Shown: positions 50,344-59,354 of the stretch, piece by piece
Layout: each line of letters opens with the position of its first letter
Numbering within the stretch: position 1 is the stretch's first letter
Source of the DNA: CAVQFO01 sp963711725
Lineage (GTDB): Bacteria > Pseudomonadota > Gammaproteobacteria > Nitrococcales > Aquisalimonadaceae
NCBI GenBank assembly: GCA_963711725.1
Contig: CAVQFO010000022.1
Coordinates: 62,001 to 126,000 of the forward strand
DNA length: 64,000 nucleotides
Direction of reading: 5' to 3'
Position numbers and translations under genes: made by a program
The notes under the pieces: generated by a model
What the model saw: only the letters and a program-made list of their open reading frames with translations
Told to the model about the DNA's origin: nothing
Databases searched by the model: none

Positions 50344-51384
50344 CTACACCGGCCCCGATTTGGCGTCAATCGAGCGTCCCAGAGCGCCCCCCGCGGCGGT
50401 TCCCGCGCGATTCAGAGCGGATTCGAAGGCCAGGCTGAGTCGCTTGGTCAACGGCCGCTTGCGGTGATAGCGGATCTCCAGCAGGTCCGCATCGCGGTGC
50501 TGTTCCATCAGGTAATCGTCGCTGGTCTTGAGCGTGTCCACCAAGCGCAGTTGGAACGCCTGTTCGCCCAGCCAATACTCGCCGGTGGCCACGTCGTCCA
50601 GCGACACCTGCGGCCGGTATCGGCCGATGAAGTCCTTGAACAGCCGGTGGGTGGTTTCCAATTCCTCCTGGGCCTTCTTGCGCCCTTCGGGGGTGTTTTC
50701 ACCGAACACCGTAAGCGTGCGTTTGTACTCACCCGCGGTCAGCAGCTCGTAGTCGATATCGTGTTTCTTCAGGAAACGGTGCAGATTGGGCAACTGCGCC
50801 ACCACGCCGATTGAGCCGATGATGGCGAAGGGCGCGCTGACGATGCGATTGGCCACGCAAGCCATGAGATAGCCGCCGCTGGCAGCCACCTGATCCACCG
50901 CCACGGTCAGTGGAATGCCGCGGTCGCGAATGCGGCTGAGCTGCGAGGCGGCCAGGCCATACGCGTGTACCATGCCCCCGGGGCTTTCCAGACAGACCAG
51001 CACTTCGTCGGTTTCCCGGGCCACGGTTAGAACCGCGGTCACCTCCTCGCGCAATTCATCAACCCCGCTGGCCTGCATGTCGCCCTTGAAGCGGAGGATA
51101 TAGAGCTTCTTGCGCTCGGCGCTGCCCTGTTTGCGCTCGACTTTCAGCTCCTTCTTGTGCTGCTTGTTCAGCCGTTTCGCGGATTGCTTGTCCAGAAACT
51201 GATCCTTGATGGTCTCTTCCAGCTCGCGGTAGTGCTCGTTGAGCTTGGTGACCTCCAGGCGTTCGCGGCCCCGGCTCCGACCCTTGGCCGCCGTGGCCAC
51301 GACCGTTGCCACCACGACGATCACGGCCAGGGTCACCGTGATGGTTTCGCCGAGAAACAGCCCATATTGATAGAGATAGTCCAT
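50344..51384 (-). CDS. sohB: Inner-membrane peptidase SohB (S49 family)
   Basis: A 346-residue signal-peptide-peptidase-like serine protease. An N-terminal transmembrane helix (about 13-33) is followed by a basic coiled-coil-like stretch (KLNEHYRELEETIKDQFLDK). The S49 core has the nucleophile in VDQVAASGGYLMACVA and the lysine region YKRTLTVFGENTPEGR, with CLESPGGMVHAYGLAASQL before it. E. coli SohB suppresses loss of HtrA. ATG 51384 has AAGGAGG upstream; an upstream extension is not supported. Confidence 0.93.
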   Translation of the reverse strand: MDYLYQYGLFLGETITVTLAVIVVVATVVATAAKGRSRGRERLEVTKLNEHYRELEETIKDQFLDKQSAKRLNKQHKKELKVERKQGSAERKKLYILRFKGDMQASGVDELREEVTAVLTVARETDEVLVCLESPGGMVHAYGLAASQLSRIRDRGIPLTVAVDQVAASGGYLMACVANRIVSAPFAIIGSIGVVAQLPNLHRFLKKHDIDYELLTAGEYKRTLTVFGENTPEGRKKAQEELETTHRLFKDFIGRYRPQVSLDDVATGEYWLGEQAFQLRLVDTLKTSDDYLMEQHRDADLLEIRYHRKRPLTKRLSLAFESALNRAGTAAGGALGRSIDAKSGPV

Positions 51385-51455
51385 GTGGCCTCCTTGTCCG
51401 CGAGGGAAAGTCACATTATACGTACATGTAGCGGCGATGATCGCGCAGACGAAGA

Positions 51456-51740
51456 ATGCATATGACATTCATCGAATATCAGGGGCGGCGCACCCTCAGC
51501 TTCAGGCAGGTCGACGAACTCAATGGCCTGCGCAAAGGCAGCGCCTTTCGTCTCTTCAAGCATTTTCAGGTGGAAATGCGGGAAGGTGGGGACTATTTCT
51601 ATCTTGACGCCGACGGCAACCGATCCTTTATTGAATCGCTGCGGCGCGACGGCAAGGTGTACCCTACGACCGTTAACCTGGTCCTGATCACCGAAGCCGG
51701 CTACAGCCTGCTGCATCGGAACACGGGGCACGGCATTTAG
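51456..51740 (+). CDS. Small hypothetical protein
   Basis: A 94-residue protein (92 if ATG 51462 is used). It contains FRQVDELNGLRKGSAFRLFK, a possible helix-turn-helix-like segment, and EMREGGDYFYLDADGNRSFIESLRRD, ending in VLITEAGYSLLHRNTG. I cannot name a family, and there is no signal or membrane segment. It is divergent from sohB, upstream of the peroxiredoxin promoter. DNA binding is only a guess. Confidence 0.55.
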   Translation: MHMTFIEYQGRRTLSFRQVDELNGLRKGSAFRLFKHFQVEMREGGDYFYLDADGNRSFIESLRRDGKVYPTTVNLVLITEAGYSLLHRNTGHGI

Positions 51741-51795
51741 GCCCCGGCACCTTATGAATAGACGCAATCGGTATTTTCCGGCGGCGCCGGTGCCT

Positions 51796-51804
51796 TGCTA
51801 TAGT
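51796..51804 (+). promoter_or_regulatory. Extended -10 promoter of the peroxiredoxin gene
   Basis: TGCTATAGT fits the extended -10 consensus TGnTATAAT with one mismatch. It is 67 bases upstream of the start codon. No good -35 is needed or seen. The same TGCTATAGT word recurs at 63969. Confidence 0.5.
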
Positions 51805-51870
51805 CTGACCCTGTCCACATACCGTTCATCGGATTCAATACGAACGGACATCCTGAGTTAAGGAGGAACC

Positions 51871-52509
51871 ATGGCTCTTCGAATTGGCGATACCGCACCC
51901 AACTTCACCGCCGAAACCACCGAGGGAACCATTGATTTCCATCAGTGGGGCGAAGGTAGCTGGGTCGTTCTCTACTCCCATCCGGCGGATTTCACGCCGG
52001 TTTGCACCACCGAGCTGGGGCGTACGGCCAAGCTCAAAGGCGAATTCGAGAAGCGCAACACCAAAGTCATCGCTCTCAGCGTGGACCCGGTGGAAGAGCA
52101 CAAGAAGTGGATCGGGGACATCAATGATACCCAGAACACCACGGTGAACTTCCCCATCATCGGCGACCCCGACCGCAAGGTCGCGGAGCTCTACGACATG
52201 ATCCACCCCAATGCCGATGCAACCGCCACCGTGCGCTCGGTGTTCTTCATCGATCCCAATCACAAGATTCGCGCGTCGATCACCTATCCGGCCAGCACCG
52301 GTCGCAATTTCGACGAAATCCTGCGCGTCATCGACTCCATGCAGCTGACCGACCACCACAAGGTGGCCACGCCGGTGGATTGGCAGCAGGGGGACGATTG
52401 CGTGATCGTGCCGTCGCTGACCGATCCGGACGAGATGAAAAAGAGCTTTCCCAAGGGTTGGAAGGAGCTGCGTCCCTATCTGCGCATGACGCCGCAGCCG
52501 GACAAATAA
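51871..52509 (+). CDS. 1-Cys-type peroxiredoxin (Prx6 group)
   Basis: A 212-residue thiol peroxidase that reduces hydrogen peroxide and organic peroxides. The peroxidatic cysteine is in SHPADFTPVCTTELGR. The long C-terminal part (TPVDWQQGDDCVIVPSLTDP) and length fit the Prx6 group. A second cysteine sits in GDDC, so the resolving mechanism is not certain. The ribosome site TAAGGAGG and a strong terminator frame it as a single-gene transcript. Confidence 0.93.
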   Translation: MALRIGDTAPNFTAETTEGTIDFHQWGEGSWVVLYSHPADFTPVCTTELGRTAKLKGEFEKRNTKVIALSVDPVEEHKKWIGDINDTQNTTVNFPIIGDPDRKVAELYDMIHPNADATATVRSVFFIDPNHKIRASITYPASTGRNFDEILRVIDSMQLTDHHKVATPVDWQQGDDCVIVPSLTDPDEMKKSFPKGWKELRPYLRMTPQPDK

Positions 52510-52542
52510 GACGGCCGTTCCGTTATTTTTGTTCCGTCCAGG

Positions 52543-52572
52543 CCGCCGGGTTTTCACCCGGCGGTTTTTTTT
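52543..52572 (+). terminator. Rho-independent terminator after the peroxiredoxin gene
   Basis: CCGCCGGG (52543-52550) pairs with CCCGGCGG (52557-52564) around TTTTCA and is followed by eight T. It is a textbook terminator. Confidence 0.93.
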
Positions 52573-52803
52573 GCCCGCTCAAGGTGTTCCCTTGGCATTG
52601 AAGATGCGGCGCGCCATAATGGCTGGCACTGAGCGAATATAACAATGATTCAGGGTCGCTCGGATTGGAGGGAGGGGAAACCCGGCGGGTGATGCGGGCG
52701 CCAATCCACGTTGCGCGGCTCCGGGATGCCTGCCTTGAGGGCGGGCTTGATTCCTTTCGTTTTCATCCGGCCACGTCCCTGGCAGCGACCAACGAGGTTT
52801 CGT

Positions 52804-53169
52804 ATGGCGTTACCCGTCCTCGTAGTGGACGACTCTTCAATGTCCCGCAAGCTCACCATTCGCGCGCTCCCATCGGATTGGGACATCGAGGTCACCCAGG
52901 CCGCCAACGGCCGCGAGGCGCTGGATGCCTATCATCAGGGCAAGGCGGACGTCATGTTCCTGGATCTGACCATGCCCGAGATGGATGGGTTTCAGGTGCT
53001 TGAGGTGCTGCGCGGGGAAGGGCTGGACTGCTTTGTGATCGTGGTGTCGGCGGATGTTCAACCCAAGGCTGAACAACGCGCCAAGGAACTGGGTGCGATG
53101 GCTTTCATCAAGAAGCCCATCAAGTCGGAAGAGGTCGTGAAAGTCCTCAAGGAGTTCGGCATCGTATGA
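52804..53169 (+). CDS. Single-domain CheY-like response regulator
   Basis: A 121-residue receiver domain without an output domain. The acidic pair is VVDDS, the phospho-acceptor aspartate is in VMFLDLTMPEMDGF, the threonine/serine switch is VIVVSADVQ, and the lysine is in FIKKPI. The ATG at 52804 has GAGG upstream. It overlaps the CheC-like gene by 4 bases (ATGA). No histidine kinase is adjacent. The CheC-type gene is probably its phosphatase or its target. Confidence 0.93.
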   Translation: MALPVLVVDDSSMSRKLTIRALPSDWDIEVTQAANGREALDAYHQGKADVMFLDLTMPEMDGFQVLEVLRGEGLDCFVIVVSADVQPKAEQRAKELGAMAFIKKPIKSEEVVKVLKEFGIV

Positions 53170-53789
53170 GCATCGCGCCTTTCAGCGCGGACCAGGAAGA
53201 CGCGCTTCAAGAGGTGGCGAATATCGCCATGGGCCAGGCCGGCTCCTCGCTGGCCACCATGTTGGATATGTTCGTCGTGCTTTCTGTACCGCGGGTGCGG
53301 ATGGTCACCGTCGACGAGGTGGCCCGGGCCGTGACCGAAATGATCGGTGACGCCGCGGCACCGGACGAGGTGACCGCAGTGCGCCAGGCCTTCTTCAATC
53401 GGCTGCGCGGTGAGGCCATCGTGCTGTACGGACGGGACGGTTGCACGGATCTGGCCGATCTCATGGGCCATGAAGGCGAGGTCGACGAGGCGGCCGAAGA
53501 GGAATTGCTGCTGGACGTGAGCAATGTGCTGGTGGGCGCGGTGCTCAACGGTCTGGCCGAACAATTGGAAACCGATTTCGGGTTTTCCGCGCCGCAGCTC
53601 ATGGCGCTTCGCAAACCCGTGAGCGATCTGCTCGATCCGGAGTTGCTGGGCTGGACCCACGCACTGTTGATCGAGGTGAACTTCAAGCTGGAAGAGCGCG
53701 GTTTCTCCTGTCATCTGGTGATGCTGATGCCGGAGGAATCCATCGAGATGATGCGTGGCGTGCTGGACCAGCTGTTGGAAGGTCTTTGA
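53166..53789 (+). CDS. CheC-like chemotaxis phosphatase
   Basis: A 207-residue CheC/CheX-fold protein. The first active-site helix is ALQEVANIAMGQAGSSLATM (Glu16-x2-Asn19), and the second is LLLDVSNVLVGAVLNGL (Asp-x2-Asn), so two phosphatase sites are possible. CheC proteins remove phosphate from CheY-type regulators. It is coupled to the receiver gene upstream by a 4-base overlap and followed 42 bases later by a diguanylate cyclase. No chemotaxis kinase or receptor genes are nearby. Confidence 0.88.
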   Translation: MSIAPFSADQEDALQEVANIAMGQAGSSLATMLDMFVVLSVPRVRMVTVDEVARAVTEMIGDAAAPDEVTAVRQAFFNRLRGEAIVLYGRDGCTDLADLMGHEGEVDEAAEEELLLDVSNVLVGAVLNGLAEQLETDFGFSAPQLMALRKPVSDLLDPELLGWTHALLIEVNFKLEERGFSCHLVMLMPEESIEMMRGVLDQLLEGL

Positions 53790-53831
53790 CCCGCGGGCGC
53801 CCTGCAACAGGGTTCCCGCCGGGGAGCCGCC

Positions 53832-54791
53832 ATGTCCGATCAATGTGACGATTCACTGGCGCTGCTGGAGTTCATCGTCGACCGGGTGAACGTCGGCGTT
53901 TTGGTGGTTAACGAGCATCTCGAAGTGGTCCGCTGGAACAAGTTCATGGAAATGAACAGCGGCCGGAGCGCAGCCGAGGTGTTGGGCACGAATCTCTTCG
54001 ACAGCTTTCCCGAGTTGCCCCAGCGCTGGTTGGAAAAGAAAATCCGCAGCGTTTTCATTCTCAAGAACTTCGCCTTCACCTCCTGGGAACAGCGCCCCTA
54101 CTTGTTCCGTTTTCGCCACAACCGTCCGGTGACCGGCGGCGTGGACTACATGCACCAGAACTGCACCTTTCTCCCCATCAAGGATGAGGCGGAAGAGGTT
54201 CACTACGTGTGCATTACCGTGTTCGACGTGACCGATATCGCCATCTACCAGAAGATGCTCAAGGACGCCATGAGCTCGCTGGAGGAAATGAGCGTGCGCG
54301 ATGGGCTCACCGGCGTTTACAACCGCCGCCACCTGGAGACCTGCCTGGCCCAGGAAGTGGCCCGGGCCGAGCGGCACGACGTGCCGCTGTCCGTGCTCAT
54401 GTTCGACATCGATCACTTCAAGAACGTCAACGACACTTACGGTCATCAGGCCGGCGACGACGTGCTGAAGGCCGTAGCCGAGCGCACGCAAAACAAACTG
54501 CGTGCGTCCGATGTCTGCGGGCGGTACGGCGGCGAGGAATTCACCGTGATTCTGCCCAACACGGATCTCCAGGGTGCCGGGCAGATGGCGGAACGCCTCC
54601 GTCGGGTGATTTCCGAGGCGCCGGTCGCCGCTCGCGAGCTGAGTGTTCCCATCAGCGTCAGCGTGGGGGTCAGCACCTTGCGCCACCCCGGCACCGCACC
54701 GGAATTGATGCTCAAGGAGGCGGACGTCGCCCTCTACAGGGCCAAGAGCGGGGGGCGGGATCGGGTGGTACTGTTTCATCCGGCCGATTGA
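53832..54791 (+). CDS. PAS-GGDEF diguanylate cyclase
   Basis: A 319-residue soluble protein. A PAS domain (about 10-140, GVLVVNEHLEVVRWNKFMEM) precedes a GGDEF domain (about 155-316) with DGLTGVYNRRHLE, FDIDHFKNVNDTYGHQAGD and an intact GGEEF in CGRYGGEEFTVIL, so cyclase activity is likely. A feedback site RxxD is present upstream as RASD. It follows the receiver-CheC pair and is probably in the same operon. The PAS ligand is unknown. Confidence 0.92.
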   Translation: MSDQCDDSLALLEFIVDRVNVGVLVVNEHLEVVRWNKFMEMNSGRSAAEVLGTNLFDSFPELPQRWLEKKIRSVFILKNFAFTSWEQRPYLFRFRHNRPVTGGVDYMHQNCTFLPIKDEAEEVHYVCITVFDVTDIAIYQKMLKDAMSSLEEMSVRDGLTGVYNRRHLETCLAQEVARAERHDVPLSVLMFDIDHFKNVNDTYGHQAGDDVLKAVAERTQNKLRASDVCGRYGGEEFTVILPNTDLQGAGQMAERLRRVISEAPVAARELSVPISVSVGVSTLRHPGTAPELMLKEADVALYRAKSGGRDRVVLFHPAD

Positions 54792-54892
54792 AGCCCGCCC
54801 GCAATGCAGATGCGCGGTTCCTGAATCATACTTGTTGACCGTCCGGCTTCCCTTCGCCCGCCACGCCTTTCGCCAACAGTAAGGAGCAAGCC

Positions 54893-55564
54893 ATGCAACA
54901 GACGACCCTCGGATTCGACGTGTACGGCACGCTGATCGACACCGCCGGCGTGACCCAGGCCCTGGAGGCTCACGCCGGTTCGGATGCCCCTGACTTTGCG
55001 CAGCTGTGGCGCGAGAAACAGCTCGAATATTCCTTCCGCCGCGCGCTTATGCAGAATTATCGCGATTTCTCCGTTTGCACGCGCCAAGCGTTGGACTACG
55101 CTGCCCAACGCTTCCAGATTCGCCTGTCGGATGACGACACGGAGGCGTTGATGGCCCAGTATCGCAGGCTGCCGGCGTTTCCCGGTGTGGTCGAGGGATT
55201 GGCTGCGCTGGCGGATACGGGCTGTCGCTGTTTCGCCTTCTCCAACGGCCGGGCCGATGACGTGGAATCGCTGCTGGAGCGCGCCGGGATCCGGCATCAC
55301 TTTCTGGACGTGGTCAGCTGCGATGAAATGCGAAGCTTCAAGCCCAATCCCGCCTGTTACGCCCACTTCCTGCGCCGTGCCGAGGTCTCCGCGGGACAAT
55401 CGTGGTTGGTCTCCAGCAATCCGTTCGATGTCATCGGCGCCATTTCCGCCGGCATGCGGGCGGCCTGGGTTCACCGTAACCCGCAGGTGGTGTTCGATCC
55501 CTGGGAGATTGAGCCCACCGCCGTTATCAAGGGTCTGGAGGAATTGCCGGGCATCGTTTCCTGA
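54893..55564 (+). CDS. Haloacid dehalogenase type II family hydrolase
   Basis: A 223-residue HAD hydrolase of the L-2-haloacid dehalogenase group. Nucleophile motif FDVYGTLIDTAG, then WREKQLEYSFRRALM (the arginine and tyrosine region of dehalogenases), FAFSNGRADDVESLL, SFKPNPACYAHF and VSSNPFDVIGA. The family signature SSNPFD supports a dehalogenase over a phosphatase. The true substrate is unknown. The ATG at 54893 has AAGGAG upstream. Confidence 0.87.
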   Translation: MQQTTLGFDVYGTLIDTAGVTQALEAHAGSDAPDFAQLWREKQLEYSFRRALMQNYRDFSVCTRQALDYAAQRFQIRLSDDDTEALMAQYRRLPAFPGVVEGLAALADTGCRCFAFSNGRADDVESLLERAGIRHHFLDVVSCDEMRSFKPNPACYAHFLRRAEVSAGQSWLVSSNPFDVIGAISAGMRAAWVHRNPQVVFDPWEIEPTAVIKGLEELPGIVS

Positions 55565-55637
55565 CCGGCCCTTGTGGCGCCCGCGGACCGCCCTCACTCA
55601 CTGGGGTCACAGTCAGACCGTACCGAGGAGGTGCATG

Positions 55638-56348
55638 ATGTCCGCGGGTGACCAGAAAAGAGTGCTATTCGTGTTGACCAGCAACGACCGGCTGGGGGAG
55701 ACCGGCAATCGGACCGGCGCGTTCCTCTCCGAGGTTGCCCATCCCTACAAGGAGATCCGCGAGGCGGGCTACTCGGTGGATTTCGTCAGTCCGAAGGGCG
55801 GGGAAATCCCATTCGACCCGCGCAGCCTGGACGATCCGGACGCCGATTCCGAGTCCTTCTACGCCGATCAGGAAATCCGCGACCGTCTGCGGATGACCCT
55901 GCGTCCAGGCGAGGTGGATTCGAACGCCTACGACGGGATCTTCTACGCCGGAGGCCACGGCACCATGTGGGACCTGCCCGACGACGCCGGGCTCGCGCGC
56001 CTGTGTGCCGAGATCTACGAGGCCGGAGGCGTGGTCGGTGCCGTCTGCCATGGGCCGGCCGGGTTGGTGAACGTCCGTCTCTCCGACGGCAGTTACCTGG
56101 TGTCCGGCCGCCAGGTCAGTTCGTTCACCACCGAGGAGGAACAGGCCGTGGGCCTCGAGGACGTGGTGCCCTTCCTGCTGGATCGCCGCCTGGAGGAACG
56201 GGGCGCGAGCCATGTGAAGGCCGACAAGTTTCAGGAGAAGGTCGTGCGCGACGGACGACTGGTGACGGGGCAGAACCCGCAGTCGGCGGCAGCCGTGGGC
56301 CGGGCCATGGCGGAGGTGCTGAAGGAGTTGGAATCCCAGCCGGCTTGA
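55638..56348 (+). CDS. DJ-1/PfpI family protein, Hsp31-like
   Basis: A 236-residue class I glutamine-amidotransferase-like protein. The nucleophile elbow is GAVCHGPAGLVN (cysteine), FYAGGHGTMWDLPDD carries the conserved glutamate/histidine-side motif, and FVSPKGGEIPFDPRSLDD matches Hsp31-like glyoxalase III or deglycase proteins. It may detoxify methylglyoxal. Two ATGs are possible; 55638 has better spacing (6 bases) to GAGGAGG than 55635. It follows the dehalogenase gene by 73 bases. Confidence 0.87.
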   Translation: MSAGDQKRVLFVLTSNDRLGETGNRTGAFLSEVAHPYKEIREAGYSVDFVSPKGGEIPFDPRSLDDPDADSESFYADQEIRDRLRMTLRPGEVDSNAYDGIFYAGGHGTMWDLPDDAGLARLCAEIYEAGGVVGAVCHGPAGLVNVRLSDGSYLVSGRQVSSFTTEEEQAVGLEDVVPFLLDRRLEERGASHVKADKFQEKVVRDGRLVTGQNPQSAAAVGRAMAEVLKELESQPA

Positions 56349-56361
56349 GGCGGGGGACACT

Positions 56362-56472
56362 CCACCACGGAGACACGGAAGACACAGAGAGCAATCATGC
56401 ACGCTTTCGTCGGATTAGGCGCTTATGCGCCAATCCGACCTCTGGCGTGTTCTCTATGACCTCCGTGCCTCC
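56362..56472. repeat. Palindromic repeat with nested hairpins
   Basis: The outer arms share CCACCACGGAGACACGG and CCTCCGTGCC words. The inner hairpin GTCGGATTAGGCGC (56409-56422) pairs with GCGCCAATCCGAC (56427-56439). It fills the 162-base gap between two convergent genes and may terminate transcription. Confidence 0.65.
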
Positions 56473-56510
56473 CAATCAAGACGGGGCGCGGCAAACCTTC
56501 GTCGTGCCGC

Positions 56511-57512
56511 TTAGCCCAAATCCACCACCACACGCCCCACCTGCTTGCCGGCGAGGATGGTATCGATCTCGTCACCGATCTGCTCCAGCGGCACGTCTCG
56601 TCCCAGCCGGTCCAGCCCGGGGAGTTTCCAGGGACCGGCCAGTTTTTCCCAGACACCCAGTCGTTGATCCATGGGTGTATTCACTGAGTCGACACCCAGC
56701 AAGGCGACCCCACGCAGGATGAAGGGAAACACCGTGGCGCCTTCCATGTTGGGGGAGGCCACCAGGCCACAGCAGGTGGCCGTGCCGCCGTAGCGGAGCT
56801 GTTTCAGCGCATCCACCAGCATGGCGCCGCCCACGGTGTCCACGACGCCGCCCCATTGCTCCTTCAACAGGGGCTTGTGCTTGGGGTCGCTTACGGCGTC
56901 ACGGCCCACCACGTCCCGCGCTCCCAGTTCCTTCAGGAATGCGTGCTGGTCCTCCTTGCCGGTGACGGCGGTCACTTCGTAGCCGGCCCGGGCGAGAATG
57001 CCCACGGCCACGCTGCCCACACCGCCGCTGGCACCGGTGACCAGAACAGGGCCGTCGCCGGGTTTCACGTTCCGGGACTCCAGACCCGCCACCGACAGAG
57101 CGGCGGTGAAGCCGGCTGTGCCGTAGACCATGGTTTCGCGCAGGCTCAGGTTTTGGGGCCGTTTCACCACCCAGCCGGCGGGCACGCGGACGTATTGGCC
57201 ATAGCCGCCGTCGGTGTTCATTCCCAGGTCGTATCCGGTGATCAGAACTTCGTCACCCGCTTGAAAAGACGGATCGGAGCTTTCCTCGACCACGCCGGCG
57301 GCGTCGATGCCGGGCGTGTGCGGAAAGTTCCGCGTCACGCCCTTGTTGCCGATGCTGGACAAGGCGTCCTTGTAGTTGAGCGACGAATAGCGGACCCGGA
57401 TCAGCACGTCGCCTTCGGGCAGATCCGCGACGCGGCGCTCCTGAATACCGCGGGTGTACTTGCCGTCGCTGCCTTCCTCGACGCGCAGGGCCTTGAACGA
57501 CTGGTTGCTCAT
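56511..57512 (-). CDS. acuI: Acrylyl-CoA reductase / YhdH-type MDR oxidoreductase
   Basis: A 333-residue zinc-independent medium-chain reductase. Signatures: RYSSLNYKDALSSIGNKGVT, HTPGIDAAGVVEES, VTGASGGVGSVAVGILARAG (NADPH site), CCGLVASPNMEGATVFPFIL and GVDSVNTP. The YhdH/AcuI group reduces toxic acryloyl-CoA to propionyl-CoA with NADPH. It lies 16 bases downstream of ilvD in the same orientation, so the two may be co-transcribed. Propionyl-CoA metabolism also connects to mmsAB at 4.3-6.8 kb. Confidence 0.9.
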   Translation of the reverse strand: MSNQSFKALRVEEGSDGKYTRGIQERRVADLPEGDVLIRVRYSSLNYKDALSSIGNKGVTRNFPHTPGIDAAGVVEESSDPSFQAGDEVLITGYDLGMNTDGGYGQYVRVPAGWVVKRPQNLSLRETMVYGTAGFTAALSVAGLESRNVKPGDGPVLVTGASGGVGSVAVGILARAGYEVTAVTGKEDQHAFLKELGARDVVGRDAVSDPKHKPLLKEQWGGVVDTVGGAMLVDALKQLRYGGTATCCGLVASPNMEGATVFPFILRGVALLGVDSVNTPMDQRLGVWEKLAGPWKLPGLDRLGRDVPLEQIGDEIDTILAGKQVGRVVVDLG

Positions 57513-57528
57513 TGCATTCTCCCGTTGA

Positions 57529-59217
57529 TCAGGGGTTCAGATCGCGGTCCGTGACCGCTCCATAACAGGCCGACGAGACCAGCGTGGCGTACTTGGCCAA
57601 CACGCCTCGCCGGTAACGCGCCGGCGGCTTGTGCCATTCGCTCCGCCGGCGCTCGAGTTCCTCGGCGCCGATCTCCAGTTGAAGCAGATTGCGATCGGCG
57701 TCGATGGTGATTTCATCTCCCTCCTCGACCAGTCCGATGGCACCGCCTACGTAGGCTTCGGGCGCAACGTGTCCCACCACCAGGCCATAGGTGCCACCGG
57801 AGAACCGGCCATCGGTGATCAGGCCCACGCTGTCGCCCAGGCCCTTGCCGATAATGGCCGAGGTGGGGGCGAGCATTTCGCGCATGCCGGGGCCGCCGCG
57901 GGGACCCTCGTAGCGGATGACCACCACGTCGCCGGGCCGGATGTGATCCGCGAGGATGGCGTCCAGGCACTGCTCCTCCGAGTCGAAAACCCGGGCTGGG
58001 CCGGTGATCGTTCGCTGCTTGATGCCGCTGACCTTGGCCACGGCGCCTTCTTCGGCCAGATTGCCCCGAAGAATGGCCAGGTGGCCCTGGGGGTAAACCG
58101 GATCGTCGAAGCCGTGGATGATGTCCTGATCTGTTGGCGGGGAATCCGGGACGTCGGCAAGCAACTGCGCCACGGTGCGCCCGTCGATCGTCAGGCACTG
58201 GCCATGCAGCAGGCCGGCGTTCAGCAGCATTTTCATGACCTGGGGCGTGCCGCCCACGGCGTGGAACTGCGTGGTCACGTACTTGCCCGAAGGTTTCAGG
58301 TCGCAAAGGACCGGCACCTTGAGCCGGATCGCCTCCACGTCGTCCAGGGAAAAATCCACCTCGGCGGCGTTGGCGATGGCCAGCAGGTGGAGCACGGCAT
58401 TGGTGGAACCACCCAGCGCCATGACCACCGCGAAGGCGTTCTCGAAGGCCTCCCGGGTCATGATGTCACGCGGCAGGCGCTGGTTGTGAATGGCGTCCAT
58501 CAGAACCTGACCGGCGCGGGCGGTGGACTCGACCTTTTCCGGGTCTTCGGCCGCCATGGTCGAAGAGCCCATGAGGCTCATGCCCATGGCCTCGAAGGCA
58601 CTGGACATGGTGTTCGCGGTATACATGCCGCCGCAGGAGCCGGCGCCAGGGCAGGCGTTGCGTTCCACGCCCAACAGGTCCTCCTCGCCCAGGTTGCCGC
58701 CGGCATACTGGCCCACGGCCTCGAAGGCGCTGACGATGGTCAGGTCCTGGCCCTTGTAGTGGCCGGGGCGGATGGTGCCGCCGTAGACGAATATGGCCGG
58801 GATGTTGAGCCGGGCGATGGCGATCATGGCGCCGGGCATGTTCTTGTCGCAGCCGCCGGTGGCCAGCACACCGTCCAGGCGCTGGCCGTTGCACACGGTT
58901 TCGATGGAATCGGCGATCACCTCCCTTGAGACCAGGGAATACTTCATGCCCTCGGTGCCCATGGATATGCCGTCGGATATGGTGATGGTGCCGAAGCTCA
59001 CGGGCATGGCGCCGGCATCGCGCAGGGCCGTTTCCGCGCGAGCCGCCAGCGCTCCGATGCCGATGTTGCAGGGCGTGATGGTGCTGTGGGCGTTGCCCAC
59101 GCCCACTATGGGTTTGTCGAAGTCGCCGTCTCGGAAACCCACGGCCCGCATCATGGCGCGGTTGGGTGTTCGCGCAAGCCCTTCGGTGATCACGCGGCTG
59201 CGTCGGTTGTCTGCCAT
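57529..59217 (-). CDS. ilvD: Dihydroxy-acid dehydratase
   Basis: A 562-residue Fe-S enzyme of valine, leucine and isoleucine synthesis that converts 2,3-dihydroxy-acids to 2-keto acids. The cluster cysteines are in ITPCNIG, ATGGCDKNMPGAMIA and ACPGAGSCGGMYTANTM, which is the [2Fe-2S] pattern of the plant-type group. GRFSGGTYGLVVGHVAPEA carries the catalytic serine. Length is standard. It is the first gene of an ilvD-acuI unit. Confidence 0.95.
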   Translation of the reverse strand: MADNRRSRVITEGLARTPNRAMMRAVGFRDGDFDKPIVGVGNAHSTITPCNIGIGALAARAETALRDAGAMPVSFGTITISDGISMGTEGMKYSLVSREVIADSIETVCNGQRLDGVLATGGCDKNMPGAMIAIARLNIPAIFVYGGTIRPGHYKGQDLTIVSAFEAVGQYAGGNLGEEDLLGVERNACPGAGSCGGMYTANTMSSAFEAMGMSLMGSSTMAAEDPEKVESTARAGQVLMDAIHNQRLPRDIMTREAFENAFAVVMALGGSTNAVLHLLAIANAAEVDFSLDDVEAIRLKVPVLCDLKPSGKYVTTQFHAVGGTPQVMKMLLNAGLLHGQCLTIDGRTVAQLLADVPDSPPTDQDIIHGFDDPVYPQGHLAILRGNLAEEGAVAKVSGIKQRTITGPARVFDSEEQCLDAILADHIRPGDVVVIRYEGPRGGPGMREMLAPTSAIIGKGLGDSVGLITDGRFSGGTYGLVVGHVAPEAYVGGAIGLVEEGDEITIDADRNLLQLEIGAEELERRRSEWHKPPARYRRGVLAKYATLVSSACYGAVTDRDLNP

Positions 59218-59354
59218 GGTCGCTCTCCCCCTGTGTTACGTGAATCCCTGTACGTGAACTCACGTATTGCCGTGGTCGGTCGCGTCGTTACCCTATTCTG
59301 AGGACTTAACCGACCGTGTCCAACCGCAGACCGCTTTAAGCAAAGGAATCCGCC

